DNA from: a virus
DNA length: 20,155 nucleotides
Virus record (IMG/VR): IMGVR_UViG_3300033992_000650
Coordinates: 1-20,155 of that record
Direction: 5' to 3' (one strand)
The notes under the pieces are model-generated. The model did not search any database and had not been told where the DNA came from. It saw only the letters and a list, made by a program, of their open reading frames with translations. This document shows positions 1 to 5,248 of the stretch, piece by piece. The number at the start of each line of letters is the position of its first letter. The stretch's first letter is position 1. The translations under genes and the position numbers were made by a program.

Positions 1-173
1 CAGGACTTGTTGCTGCTTCGTTCCTGCTTGCATCAATTCATCGTTAAATTTTTTGGGCGGTGGGCGGACGGCTCCGCAGATCCGCTTATATCGGATTCAA
101 TCAGGATCGACACCTGAACCGCCTATTTTACTACTTCACCTCCGTCTGATTGCCTACTCACCTTGGACACGCT
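1..173. other. Left-edge stretch without a called gene
   Basis: I see no convincing gene here. A minus-strand frame is open from about position 94 to the left edge and has an internal ATG near 38. It lacks a clear ribosome binding site and is cut by the edge, so I do not call it. A small inverted repeat (ATCCG at 80-84, CGGAT at 92-96) lies between this edge and the first plus-strand gene. No good sigma70 or late promoter is visible for the operon that starts at 174. Confidence 0.4.
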
Positions 174-452
174 ATGAACGAAAACGAATTCTTAAATTAC
201 GAGTCTGATACCGAAACCGATCAAATTGCTTTTATTGACTACGAAGGAATGGGATTGTGGATTTTTGGAATTCATCACGGCGCAAGTGTAAAGCCTGAAT
301 TTGAAACTTCCGAGATCGTGGATCGGGATTCCGATCTAAATAAGTTGGTGGGACGAGCAGTTCGTGATTGGGGTGTTGATCCCCGTGAATTGTGGGTTTC
401 ACCGTGTGCGCGAGAAATTGCTGTTCTCGCCTTGACAGGAATGAAAATCTAA
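174..452 (+). CDS. Small acidic protein of unknown function
   Basis: A 92-residue soluble acidic protein that I do not recognise. The frame is open back to a TTG at 150, but the ATG at 174 is preferred because the upstream residues look non-coding. The Shine-Dalgarno is weak (TTGGA about 9 nt upstream). The middle has an aromatic patch (MGLWIFGIHHG), and the C-terminal half looks like an alpha/beta fold (RAVRDWGVDPRELWVSP). There is no signal peptide or membrane segment. It is the first gene of a tightly packed run of small plus-strand genes reaching 1681. Such genes near phage tRNAs are usually early, host-directed proteins; that role is inference only. Confidence 0.65.
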   Translation: MNENEFLNYESDTETDQIAFIDYEGMGLWIFGIHHGASVKPEFETSEIVDRDSDLNKLVGRAVRDWGVDPRELWVSPCAREIAVLALTGMKI

Positions 453-466
453 CGGAGCACTACATT

Positions 467-673
467 ATGAGTACACCCAAGAAGCCCATGCAGATCACCC
501 TTACGCTGAATATTAGCGACACGGTGTTTCTAAAGATTGCAAAGTTGGCGCACGACACCAACACCACATTCAATCAACAGATTAATCGTATTGTGCAGGA
601 AGGTATTTCTCGCGTTGGCGAGACTGCTACTGCACCCACTGTGCCTACTACCGTTTCTACTCATACTTTTTGA
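467..673 (+). CDS. Putative small ribbon-helix-helix protein
   Basis: A 68-residue protein. ATG 467 is chosen because GGAG lies about 9 nt upstream and the gene follows the previous stop by 14 nt. An upstream ATG in the same frame (392) lies inside the preceding gene. The sequence runs: short basic N-terminus, an alternating hydrophobic strand (MQITLTLNI), then two predicted helices (around residues 20-31 and 35-46, with the stretch TFNQQINRIVQEGI). That strand-helix-helix order is typical of Arc/MetJ-type ribbon-helix-helix DNA-binding proteins, which would dimerise through the strand. The tail is Thr/Pro/Val-rich and probably disordered. The fold assignment is by eye and the DNA target is unknown. 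Confidence 0.6.
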   Translation: MSTPKKPMQITLTLNISDTVFLKIAKLAHDTNTTFNQQINRIVQEGISRVGETATAPTVPTTVSTHTF

Positions 674-675
674 AC

Positions 676-744
676 GGTACGCCATGCACGGAATCATTTA
701 TGGATTTGGAGACGACTACTCACATGGGGGTACGCCATGCACGG
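676..744 (+). repeat. 16-bp direct repeat spanning two start codons
   Basis: GGTACGCCATGCACGG occurs at 676-691 and again at 729-744, 53 bp apart. Each copy contains an ATG (684 and 737), and these open different reading frames. A short duplication of a gene-start region would explain it. Confidence 0.8.
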
Positions 745-940
745 GAAAGACGAAGCCGAATTGGAAGCCCTTCGGGACTTGGCGAAAGCCGTTGCTGAAT
801 TACGCGGAGGGTTGCCGCCACTTGAACGGTTCAGGCGTGATCGCGGAGGGGCATTGGAATACTCCCCTCACACCCTCTCTCTATTCCGATCCGCTTGGAG
901 AAAATTAAATGTCTGCAAAAAATTTCATACAAGCGAGTAA
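737..940 (+). CDS. Small charged helical protein, unknown
   Basis: A 67-residue protein, unrecognised. The N-terminal half is strongly helical and charged (KDEAELEALRDLAKAVAELR), and the C-terminal half is basic. ATG 737 follows a G-rich run (GGGGG at 726-730) that can act as the ribosome binding site. The stop (938-940) lies 3 nt before the next start (944), which suggests translational coupling. A competing frame, 684-908, covers the same DNA from the first copy of the duplicated start motif. I prefer this frame because its composition looks more protein-like and it joins the next gene so closely. The choice is not certain. Confidence 0.5.
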   Translation: MHGKDEAELEALRDLAKAVAELRGGLPPLERFRRDRGGALEYSPHTLSLFRSAWRKLNVCKKFHTSE

Positions 941-943
941 TGA

Positions 944-1126
944 ATGTCTAGAAAACACGCAGCAGGAAAAGGCGACTCCTATCGCAAGGTTGATCGCGTG
1001 GCTTGGGAGAGTGGGTGGGAAGCCGCCTTTGGCTCCAAAGGATCTGCCCCCAAGCGGAACCGTAATAAACGGAAGAATGGGGGGACGAGAAATCCACCGA
1101 AAGATTCTTCTGCGGGTAATGCATAA
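944..1126 (+). CDS. Small basic phage protein, unknown
   Basis: A 60-residue, Lys/Arg/Gly-rich protein. The N-terminal pattern (MSRKHAAGKGDSYRKVD followed by aromatic/acidic W-x3-W-x-AFG) resembles small basic proteins seen in many environmental myoviruses, whose function is not established. The C-terminal third is low complexity and basic, consistent with nucleic-acid binding. It starts 3 nt after the preceding stop and its last codons overlap the next start (ATG 1119), so translation is probably coupled. A longer overlapping frame from ATG 909 is treated as a read-through of the following gene's frame. Confidence 0.6.
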   Translation: MSRKHAAGKGDSYRKVDRVAWESGWEAAFGSKGSAPKRNRNKRKNGGTRNPPKDSSAGNA

Positions 1127-1352
1127 TTTAAGTGAAGAGTACTACGGAGCAGGATGGATTGTAGGACTAGAACACTACCTGTGGCACATGGCTCTGCGGC
1201 AGAGTACCGAAGAAGGACAAATTCTTCTGTACTGCGCGGAAACAAGTGGCGGGTGGTGGATGTGGGATGACTCTCAAGGAGGACCGCTGTTTGTTCCTCT
1301 TGCTGTGTGGCGCACCGCTTACAATGAAAACGAAATGGCTTTACCAATATGA
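1119..1352 (+). CDS. Small Trp-rich protein, unknown
   Basis: A 77-residue protein rich in Trp, Tyr and Gly (AGWIVGLEHYLWHMAL; GGWWMWDDSQGGPLFVP). It is not recognised. The frame is open upstream to ATG 909, which has a good GGAG, so a 147-residue form is possible. I choose ATG 1119 because the upstream part overlaps the 944-1126 gene in another frame and looks less protein-like, whereas sequence after residue 71 of the long form is compact and convincing. The start overlaps the previous stop by 8 nt, and its own stop overlaps the next start as ATGA. It is part of the coupled small-gene operon. Confidence 0.55.
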   Translation: MHNLSEEYYGAGWIVGLEHYLWHMALRQSTEEGQILLYCAETSGGWWMWDDSQGGPLFVPLAVWRTAYNENEMALPI

Positions 1353-1681
1353 CCGCAGAAAATTCAAAAACTCAGTGGTCGTGGCGCAACCGATACGGTC
1401 AAGAGCGCATCACCACAAAAACAGGTGAGAACACTTTTACTGTTGAAGGCGCAAGTGCGTTTATTCGTTCTGCGTGGATGGAAAACGAACCTGGTGTGAT
1501 TGACTTTGTAGACTTTGAAGGTGGACCGTTTATTTGTGTGCGGTCTTCCATGTGGGAATACGGTGTTACAGGGGAAGACCGTGAGCGGGTTGTAAAGAGT
1601 GTGGCTATGTCGGCACTCAATGTAGAACTCGGCGAATTGCGGACAAGTGATTGGACTCGCGTTGAACTCACTGTTGCATAA
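1349..1681 (+). CDS. Small protein of unknown function
   Basis: A 110-residue protein, not recognised, starting in an ATGA overlap with the preceding stop. The sequence is mixed alpha/beta: a Trp/Arg-rich start (QWSWRNRYGQERI), a central hydrophobic and acidic segment (PGVIDFVDFEGGPFICVRSS) and a C-terminal strand. No membrane segment. It is the last gene of the coupled run. Its TAA stop (1679-1681) lies inside a late-promoter-like CATAAATA box that faces the tmRNA. Confidence 0.65.
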   Translation: MTAENSKTQWSWRNRYGQERITTKTGENTFTVEGASAFIRSAWMENEPGVIDFVDFEGGPFICVRSSMWEYGVTGEDRERVVKSVAMSALNVELGELRTSDWTRVELTVA

Positions 1682-1684
1682 ATA
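1677..1684 (+). promoter_or_regulatory. T4-late-type promoter box before the tmRNA
   Basis: CATAAATA is one base from the T4 late consensus TATAAATA. Late transcripts in T4 begin a few bases downstream of this box, which would place the start at about 1690, exactly where the putative tmRNA acceptor half begins. The box overlaps the stop codon of the previous gene. AT-rich octamers of this kind also arise by chance. Confidence 0.4.
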
Positions 1685-1690
1685 ACTTTT

Positions 1691-1942
1691 GGTATTGTTG
1701 ATCTCGGAATGAAATCCGTACAAGACGGGGGTTCGAATCCCCCCGACTCCATTAGCCTAATCTAGAGCACCTGTAAAACTACGGGGTCGAAAGGAATAGA
1801 TTGGCGAAGAGTAAGGATGAAGGAGATACCCGACACGGGTAACAAGTGTCGTAAATAAACCGTTGCAAACCATGATTGCTAACCAATTAGCAATGGCGGC
1901 TTAAAGCCGTGGGGACTAGCCCTCCCGCATCTGAAAGGGCTG
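1691..1942 (+). ncRNA. ssrA: Putative circularly permuted tmRNA
   Basis: tmRNA rescues stalled ribosomes by acting as tRNA and then mRNA. The acceptor half comes first: T-arm with 5-bp stem at 1727-1731/1739-1743 and loop TTCGAAT, then acceptor strand CGACTCC (1744-1750) and discriminator A. No 5' strand for a normal tRNA lies upstream. About 31 nt further on, GGGGTCG (1783-1789) pairs with that acceptor strand over all 7 positions (one G-U) and is followed by GAAAGG, as in tmRNA 5' ends. GGAGATACC (1822-1830) complements GGTAT (1691-1695) and ATCTC (1701-1705), a plausible P2. A pseudoknot follows: TACCC/GGGTA interleaved with GACAC/GTGTC (1827-1850). Next come GCA-AAC (1865) and a degron-like tag end, L-A-M-A-A-stop (1887-1904). 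Permuted tmRNAs are known in alphaproteobacteria, some cyanobacteria and phages. The D-loop region is divergent. Confidence 0.68.
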
Positions 1943-1970
1943 AAAGGGGAGTCGCAAGGCTCCCTTTTCC
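1943..1970 (+). terminator. Intrinsic terminator after the tmRNA
   Basis: A 9-bp stem, AAAGGGGAG (1943-1951) with CTCCCTTTT (1960-1968), loop TCGCAAGG. The T-rich 3' strand doubles as the U-tract. It sits directly behind the tmRNA body. Confidence 0.6.
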
Positions 1971-2000
1971 ATTTATACATACAATACAAGGAGATCGCGC

Positions 2001-2249
2001 ATGAGTTACCTATTCAACGAAGCAATACCATTTGGTGGCACAGGTGGGCAATTTGGCGGCAAGAACAAAGGCGTTCTGCTCACCAATACTACGAGTAGTG
2101 GAAATACTGTAGACATTTACACCTACAAGGCTAACGGCACAACACTTTCAAATCGTGTTAGCCTGATGGGCAATGAGTCTAAGATTTTTCAGATTCGTGC
2201 ATGGGGTATTTCCTGTGGTGCTGGCATCACGGGTGCGCTGCTCTCGTAA
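2001..2249 (+). CDS. Small beta-rich protein, unknown
   Basis: An 82-residue protein, not recognised. AAGGAG lies about 8 nt before ATG 2001. The N-terminus is Gly/Phe-rich (IPFGGTGGQFGGKNKG). The rest alternates hydrophobic and polar residues like a beta sandwich (VLLTNTTSSGNTVDIYTYKA; IFQIRAWGISCGAG). Small all-beta proteins of this look are often minor virion or decoration proteins, but nothing here proves it. It stands alone between the tmRNA terminator and the promoter at 2277. Confidence 0.65.
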   Translation: MSYLFNEAIPFGGTGGQFGGKNKGVLLTNTTSSGNTVDIYTYKANGTTLSNRVSLMGNESKIFQIRAWGISCGAGITGALLS

Positions 2250-2276
2250 TTAAATAATTGAGATGGGGTTGCTCCC

Positions 2277-2304
2277 TTGACACTCTCGCCACACACGCTA
2301 TACT
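2277..2304 (+). promoter_or_regulatory. Sigma70-type promoter for tRNA genes
   Basis: TTGACA (2277-2282), 16 bp, TATACT (2299-2304). This is a near-consensus host-type promoter that would start transcription around 2311, about 43 nt before tRNA-Gly. Confidence 0.75.
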
Positions 2305-2353
2305 GTGTGCATGGCAAAGAGAATTCTGTATCACATTAAAGTAGATGCAATAC

Positions 2354-2425
2354 GCGGGTGTCGTATAGCGGCTATTACGCGGGTTTTCCAAACCCGTCAC
2401 GAGAGTTCGATTCTCTCCTCCCGCA
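2354..2425 (+). tRNA. tRNA-Gly (anticodon TCC)
   Basis: Acceptor strands GCGGGTG (2354-2360) and CTCCCGC (2418-2424) pair except for one T-T mismatch. The anticodon arm CGGGT-TTTCCAA-ACCCG gives anticodon TCC, reading GGA/GGG glycine codons. T-arm GAGAG-TTCGATT-CTCTC, discriminator A, no encoded CCA. The D-arm is weak but present. Confidence 0.85.
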
Positions 2426-2427
2426 TT

Positions 2428-2493
2428 GTAGGTATGATGTAAATGGAAACATTCCACTTCGTGGATATGCAAGTTCGAATCCTGCTACCTACA
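2428..2493 (+). pseudogene. Shortened tRNA-like element with collapsed anticodon arm
   Basis: The acceptor stem is perfect (GTAGGTA 2428-2434, TACCTAC 2486-2492). A good D-arm (ATGT/ACAT with GG in the loop) and a TTCGAAT T-loop follow in order, but the whole molecule is only 66 nt. The anticodon arm is reduced to TCCAC-TTC-GTGGA with a 3-nt loop, and the T-stem has one A-C mismatch. It lies 2 nt after tRNA-Gly and would be co-transcribed. Either a decaying tRNA gene or a tRNA-like RNA with another role. Confidence 0.55.
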
Positions 2494-2535
2494 CCTAATT
2501 AAACCGAGTTATATTAGCACTACAGGAAACCGTAT

Positions 2536-2766
2536 ATGAGCAAGCGAGAACTAAAGCAAAACATGGATTTGTTTATTACAATTAATCCACACCACCCTGA
2601 TGAGCCAGCACTCCACATCAGGGGAGTGGACACTCACGAACAGGCAGATACATATAATGTTGATGAGGTGGAAGACCTTATTGACCGACTTCATGTAGTG
2701 CTTGGTGAAATGCTTCACAAGCAGAAAATCATGGAGTTAAATAAAACTCCATCGCTTTGGGATTAA
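2536..2766 (+). CDS. Small acidic protein, unknown
   Basis: A 76-residue acidic protein, not recognised. AGGA lies about 8 nt before ATG 2536. The N-terminal half looks like a strand-loop-strand (NMDLFITINPHHPDEPALHI) and the C-terminal half like one amphipathic helix (VEDLIDRLHVVLGEMLHKQ). No membrane segment. It sits between tRNA-like 2428-2493 and tRNA-Lys, probably on the same transcript from the promoter at 2277. Confidence 0.65.
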   Translation: MSKRELKQNMDLFITINPHHPDEPALHIRGVDTHEQADTYNVDEVEDLIDRLHVVLGEMLHKQKIMELNKTPSLWD

Positions 2767-2781
2767 ATATATTCGCCCATC

Positions 2782-2854
2782 GCCTTGGTAATTCAGTTGG
2801 CAGAATAACGAACTTTTAATTCGTAAGCCGTGGGTTCGAGTCCCACCCAAGGCA
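2782..2854 (+). tRNA. tRNA-Lys (anticodon TTT)
   Basis: Acceptor GCCTTGG (2782-2788) pairs fully with CCAAGGC (2847-2853). The anticodon loop CTTTTAA gives TTT. The T-arm is GTGGG-TTCGAGT-CCCAC and the discriminator is A. The cloverleaf is complete and there is no encoded CCA. Confidence 0.92.
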
Positions 2855-2873
2855 CAATACACAGGAACCGCAC

Positions 2874-3323
2874 ATGGCAAAGAAGACAAAGAAACTCGTC
2901 AGTAAACGAATCAAACCAGTGGTTGCCCCCAAGGCTCCCAAGGCTCCCAAGGCTACCCGCAAGCCCTACACGAAGGCTGTGAAGCCCGTAGAAGCCCCTG
3001 TAGAAGCCCCTGTGGTTGTGGTTACCACCGAACCCGCTGTACAGACGCTGTTACAGGTAGAGCCAACGGACAAGCCTTTAAATATTACATGGAATTATCC
3101 TGTTGAATATACCAAAGTCAGCAAAGACGAACCGCTGGTGGACGAGGTATTGAATTACAGTACTTCAGTAATTTCCAAGGTGAAATCATTCTTTAATAAG
3201 TCTGATTATATTACTGATATTCGTGATGCTGCGTTTGCACATCCTCTGATCTTTGGTGTACTGTTTGCTGTTGCACTATTTGCATTCTCTGCACTTGTGT
3301 ACGCAGTCATTGGTCTGTATTGA
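2874..3323 (+). CDS. Basic Pro/Lys-rich protein with C-terminal membrane anchor
   Basis: A 149-residue protein, not recognised. CAGGA stands about 8 nt before ATG 2874. Residues 1-65 are a disordered Lys/Pro/Ala tract made of short repeats (APKAPKAPKA; PVEAPVEAPV). The middle is a mixed domain, and residues about 122-149 form one strong transmembrane helix (PLIFGVLFAVALFAFSALVY) ending at the C-terminus. This is the layout of a tail-anchored protein whose basic domain stays in the cytoplasm. The DNA repeats AAGGCTCCC and GTAGAAGCCCCT underlie the protein repeats, so copy number may vary between relatives. An inner-membrane role during infection is inferred. Confidence 0.65.
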   Translation: MAKKTKKLVSKRIKPVVAPKAPKAPKATRKPYTKAVKPVEAPVEAPVVVVTTEPAVQTLLQVEPTDKPLNITWNYPVEYTKVSKDEPLVDEVLNYSTSVISKVKSFFNKSDYITDIRDAAFAHPLIFGVLFAVALFAFSALVYAVIGLY

Positions 3324-3365
3324 AATATTGAGTCAAATCAAATATAGAAATATCAGCACTACCCA

Positions 3366-3394
3366 TTGACAGTACATACTAAGCGTGTTACAAT
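3366..3394 (+). promoter_or_regulatory. Sigma70-type promoter
   Basis: TTGACA (3366-3371), 17 bp, TACAAT (3389-3394). A near-consensus host-type promoter placed so that transcription would start about 70 nt before ATG 3474. Confidence 0.78.
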
Positions 3395-3473
3395 TAGGAC
3401 ATCGAAACGCAGAATGATGTTGGGCTGACATCCGATGCGTAAACTTTCTAAAGCCCACTATTGGAGATTTGCA

Positions 3474-3749
3474 ATGGCTACTAAGACTCTCAGCAATCGT
3501 CGTCGTGTTCTCAACTTCCTCGCCGCTGGCAACAGCCTGACTTCCGCTCAGGCTGCTACGAAGTTCGGTGTGAAGAACTTCCGCGCCATGATCAGCGACA
3601 TTCGTTCGCAGGTCGAAGCGTTTGGTAATTGGGAAGTCGTTAGCACCGTTAAGAACGGCAAGACGATTTACAGCATGGAAGACACCCACGAGGGTGATCG
3701 TACCTATGCTTTCAAGCAGGACGGTACGCGCTACATGGTCAATGCCTAA
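3474..3749 (+). CDS. Small helix-turn-helix DNA-binding protein
   Basis: A 91-residue basic protein. ATG 3474 has GGAG 7 nt upstream; an earlier in-frame ATG (3435) has none. Residues about 7-45 form a helix-turn-helix or winged-helix unit: RRRVLNFLAAG, then LTSAQAATKFGV (helix, turn) and NFRAMISDIRSQV (recognition helix). A strand pair follows (WEVVSTVKNGKTIYSM), like a wing. Similar short HTH proteins are common in T4-like cyanophages and are usually unassigned transcription regulators. It has its own sigma70 promoter and a strong terminator, so it is an independent early unit. Codon use is unusually C-ending (CGT, AAC, TTC), which hints at high expression. Confidence 0.72.
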   Translation: MATKTLSNRRRVLNFLAAGNSLTSAQAATKFGVKNFRAMISDIRSQVEAFGNWEVVSTVKNGKTIYSMEDTHEGDRTYAFKQDGTRYMVNA

Positions 3750-3774
3750 TCATTGACTAATTACTTGCCCTTGG

Positions 3775-3809
3775 GGGTGGCTGCGACCGATTGGCGTAGC
3801 CACCCTTTT
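3775..3809 (+). terminator. Strong intrinsic terminator
   Basis: An 11-bp stem, GGGTGGCTGCG (3775-3785) with CGTAGCCACCC (3795-3805) and one G-T pair, 9-nt loop, followed by TTTT. Confidence 0.85.
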
Positions 3810-3840
3810 GGGTTTATATACTCTTTATGAAAGGTTTAGC

Positions 3841-4242
3841 ATGAATAAGTCATCTGTTTTTGTTGCGTATGCGGCTTTGTGCGTTGCAGGTTTTGCAGGT
3901 ATTGCTTTGCTTGGAGTAACAGGCAAGAGTGATGATGTTCACGCAATCACTGCATTCTTTGCGTTCTATGGATTTCTGTGCACCACTGGTCTTTTCTATG
4001 TGACGGCAAAGCAGAAGGCAACCATTGATGCCATGACTGCACGAACCGACTCTATGCACGACACAATGTTCACCTTGAGTGAACAAAATAATGAGGACGC
4101 GGTTCGATGTGTTGATGAACTTCGTTCGGATATTGAACGCCGAATTGACGGTTTAGAAAATTTTGAACTGTCTAATATTTGGCGCAGCATTGAGGATTTG
4201 CAGAACGCAGATGCTGATGCAAAGTGCGGCTCTAAGAAGTAA
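3841..4242 (+). CDS. Two-span membrane protein with coiled-coil tail
   Basis: A 133-residue protein. ATG 3841 is preferred over the in-frame TTG at 3808, because that TTG lies in the terminator T-run and GAAAGG precedes 3841. Residues about 5-28 (VAYAALCVAGFAGIALLGV) and 35-56 (ITAFFAFYGFLCTTGLFYV) are transmembrane helices. The remaining 75 residues are a polar, acidic, probably coiled-coil tail with regular Leu/Ile spacing. This holin-like hairpin with a cytoplasmic tail also fits superinfection-exclusion or membrane-modifying proteins. The coil is long for a holin and no endolysin is adjacent, so I do not assign a role. No strong promoter is visible between the terminator and this start. 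Confidence 0.62.
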   Translation: MNKSSVFVAYAALCVAGFAGIALLGVTGKSDDVHAITAFFAFYGFLCTTGLFYVTAKQKATIDAMTARTDSMHDTMFTLSEQNNEDAVRCVDELRSDIERRIDGLENFELSNIWRSIEDLQNADADAKCGSKK

Positions 4243-4254
4243 ATTTTAATATTG

Positions 4255-4300
4255 CGGTGCAGCGTCAGGGCTGTTGGGGGGTTCGATTCCCCTTCCACCG
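4255..4300 (+). pseudogene. 46-nt tRNA remnant
   Basis: The 3' quarter of a tRNA is clear: GGGGG-TTCGATT-CCCCT T-arm followed by acceptor strand TCCACCG (4294-4300). A 5' partner CGGTGCA (4255-4261, one mismatch) lies only 46 nt away, so the D and anticodon arms are missing. Most likely a tRNA gene with an internal deletion. A tRNA-derived integration or recombination site is another possibility. Confidence 0.5.
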
Positions 4301-4343
4301 TTTTTGGTATGGATTGCGGCTTGCCTTACAGGGTGAAACTACG

Positions 4344-4350
4344 CTAAATA
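4344..4350 (+). promoter_or_regulatory. Possible late promoter box
   Basis: CTAAATA lies 31 nt before the start codon of the 4382 gene and resembles the T4 late box. The spacing fits a short leader containing GGAG. Weak evidence, because CTAAATA occurs elsewhere in the window. Confidence 0.3.
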
Positions 4351-4381
4351 GTGGTTAGACACCCAAAGGAGATCTAGTTAC

Positions 4382-5218
4382 ATGAAAAAGTTTACACAAT
4401 ATCTTGATGCCACGGCACTAAATGAATCGCTAAACAACAAAGAGATTACGGAAACTCCACTTGTTGAATCAAAACTGTCTCGTGTTTTCCAATATGTGGA
4501 AGACGATAAGCGTGACTTTGGAATTGTGAGCGCATCGCGTGGTGCTAATTCCGCAGAACAAAACAAAGCCAAACACGAAGAACTCAAGAAGGCGATTCGC
4601 GCTATGGGTTACGGCTACATTGAACTGCGTGGTGGCTACAAGGGTGACGAAGGTGTTGTTGAAGAACTCAGCATACTTGTTCCCAACATCAAGAAAAATC
4701 AAATCCTTTCGCTTGGACGCACATTTGGACAGCACTCTGTGATGTACAAGAACGATCAGGACTTTTACTATATTGGCACAAACGAAGAAGCAGGTATTGG
4801 CAAGGTTCTTATGAGGTTTAAGAAGGGTGAAGGACAAGAGAATCTTGAACTTGCAAAGCACAAGGTTGTAGACTTCTTCTCTCAATTAAAGAAGGGCGCA
4901 CACTCAGACAAGAAGTTTGTTTTCAAGGCGAAAGACGAAACTCCCGCTGAAGGAGGAGAATCTTCTGCTGATCAACACGCTGCATCCACTCACAAAGCAG
5001 GTGATGTGTGGAAAACTTCTAGTGGGTTGTGGGGCGGCAAGAATTCACAGGGCGAATACGAATACTTTGATGATCAGCCAGCGGCAAAGAAGTACGCGAA
5101 AAACACTAAAAAGGGCTTAAAGATTCAAGAACGCGAAGAGTGGAGTTTTTCAAAGGCTGCATATTTGAGAAGAGGCGAAGACCCCAAGTGGATAACAATT
5201 TATGAGGACTTGTCGTAA
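4382..5218 (+). CDS. Probable internal head protein with DUF3293-like domain
   Basis: A 278-residue protein with AAAGGAG about 10 nt before the ATG. The N-terminus MKKFTQYLDATALNE resembles the capsid-targeting leader of T4 internal proteins (MKxxxxxxxEA type). L-N-E at residues 13-15 fits the L-x-E cleavage rule of the T4 prohead protease gp21. Residues about 35-165 look like a DUF3293-type domain: FGIVSASRG, an N-x-K-helix, GYGYIELRGGYKG, then EELSILVPN and YYIGTNEEAG. The tail (about 210-260: DVWKTSSGLWGGKNSQGEYEYF, then AAKKYAK) is a second small repeat-like domain. If packaged, the mature protein would be ejected with the DNA and act at once in the new host. Domain and leader calls are by eye. 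Confidence 0.6.
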   Translation: MKKFTQYLDATALNESLNNKEITETPLVESKLSRVFQYVEDDKRDFGIVSASRGANSAEQNKAKHEELKKAIRAMGYGYIELRGGYKGDEGVVEELSILVPNIKKNQILSLGRTFGQHSVMYKNDQDFYYIGTNEEAGIGKVLMRFKKGEGQENLELAKHKVVDFFSQLKKGAHSDKKFVFKAKDETPAEGGESSADQHAASTHKAGDVWKTSSGLWGGKNSQGEYEYFDDQPAAKKYAKNTKKGLKIQEREEWSFSKAAYLRRGEDPKWITIYEDLS

Positions 5219-5248
5219 ATCAATTACTAAATAAGTGTGGAGGGCTAT

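Noticed and set aside
1-45. Possible minus-strand gene start (MQAGTKQQQVL) at the left edge
   Set aside because: No ribosome binding site and only a dozen codons visible before the edge.
684-908. 74-codon frame MHGIIYGFGDDYSHGG onward
   Set aside because: Overlaps the 737-940 gene in another frame. Its later part looks like a shifted translation, and I judged the 737 frame more protein-like. Kept as an open question in the findings.
909-1118. N-terminal extension of the 1119 gene from ATG 909
   Set aside because: It has a good ribosome binding site, but this part lies wholly over the 944-1126 gene and reads like a shadow frame. The compact Trp-rich protein begins at 1119.
1691-1751. Ordinary tRNA ending in CGACTCCA
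   Set aside because: No 5' strand complementary to CGACTCC and no anticodon arm lie in the 75 nt upstream. The matching strand is downstream, which fits a permuted tmRNA.
2311-2445. Leaderless open frame starting MAKRILYH after the -10 box at 2299
   Set aside because: It runs through the complete tRNA-Gly gene, which explains the sequence better.
4469-4885. 138-codon minus-strand frame
   Set aside because: Antisense shadow of the 4382-5218 gene; no ribosome binding site, and the residue pattern reflects reverse-read Lys/Glu codons.
5227-5233. CTAAATA box as late promoter for the 42-residue peptide
   Set aside because: Only 15 nt before the ATG, so the transcript would begin in or after the ribosome binding site.
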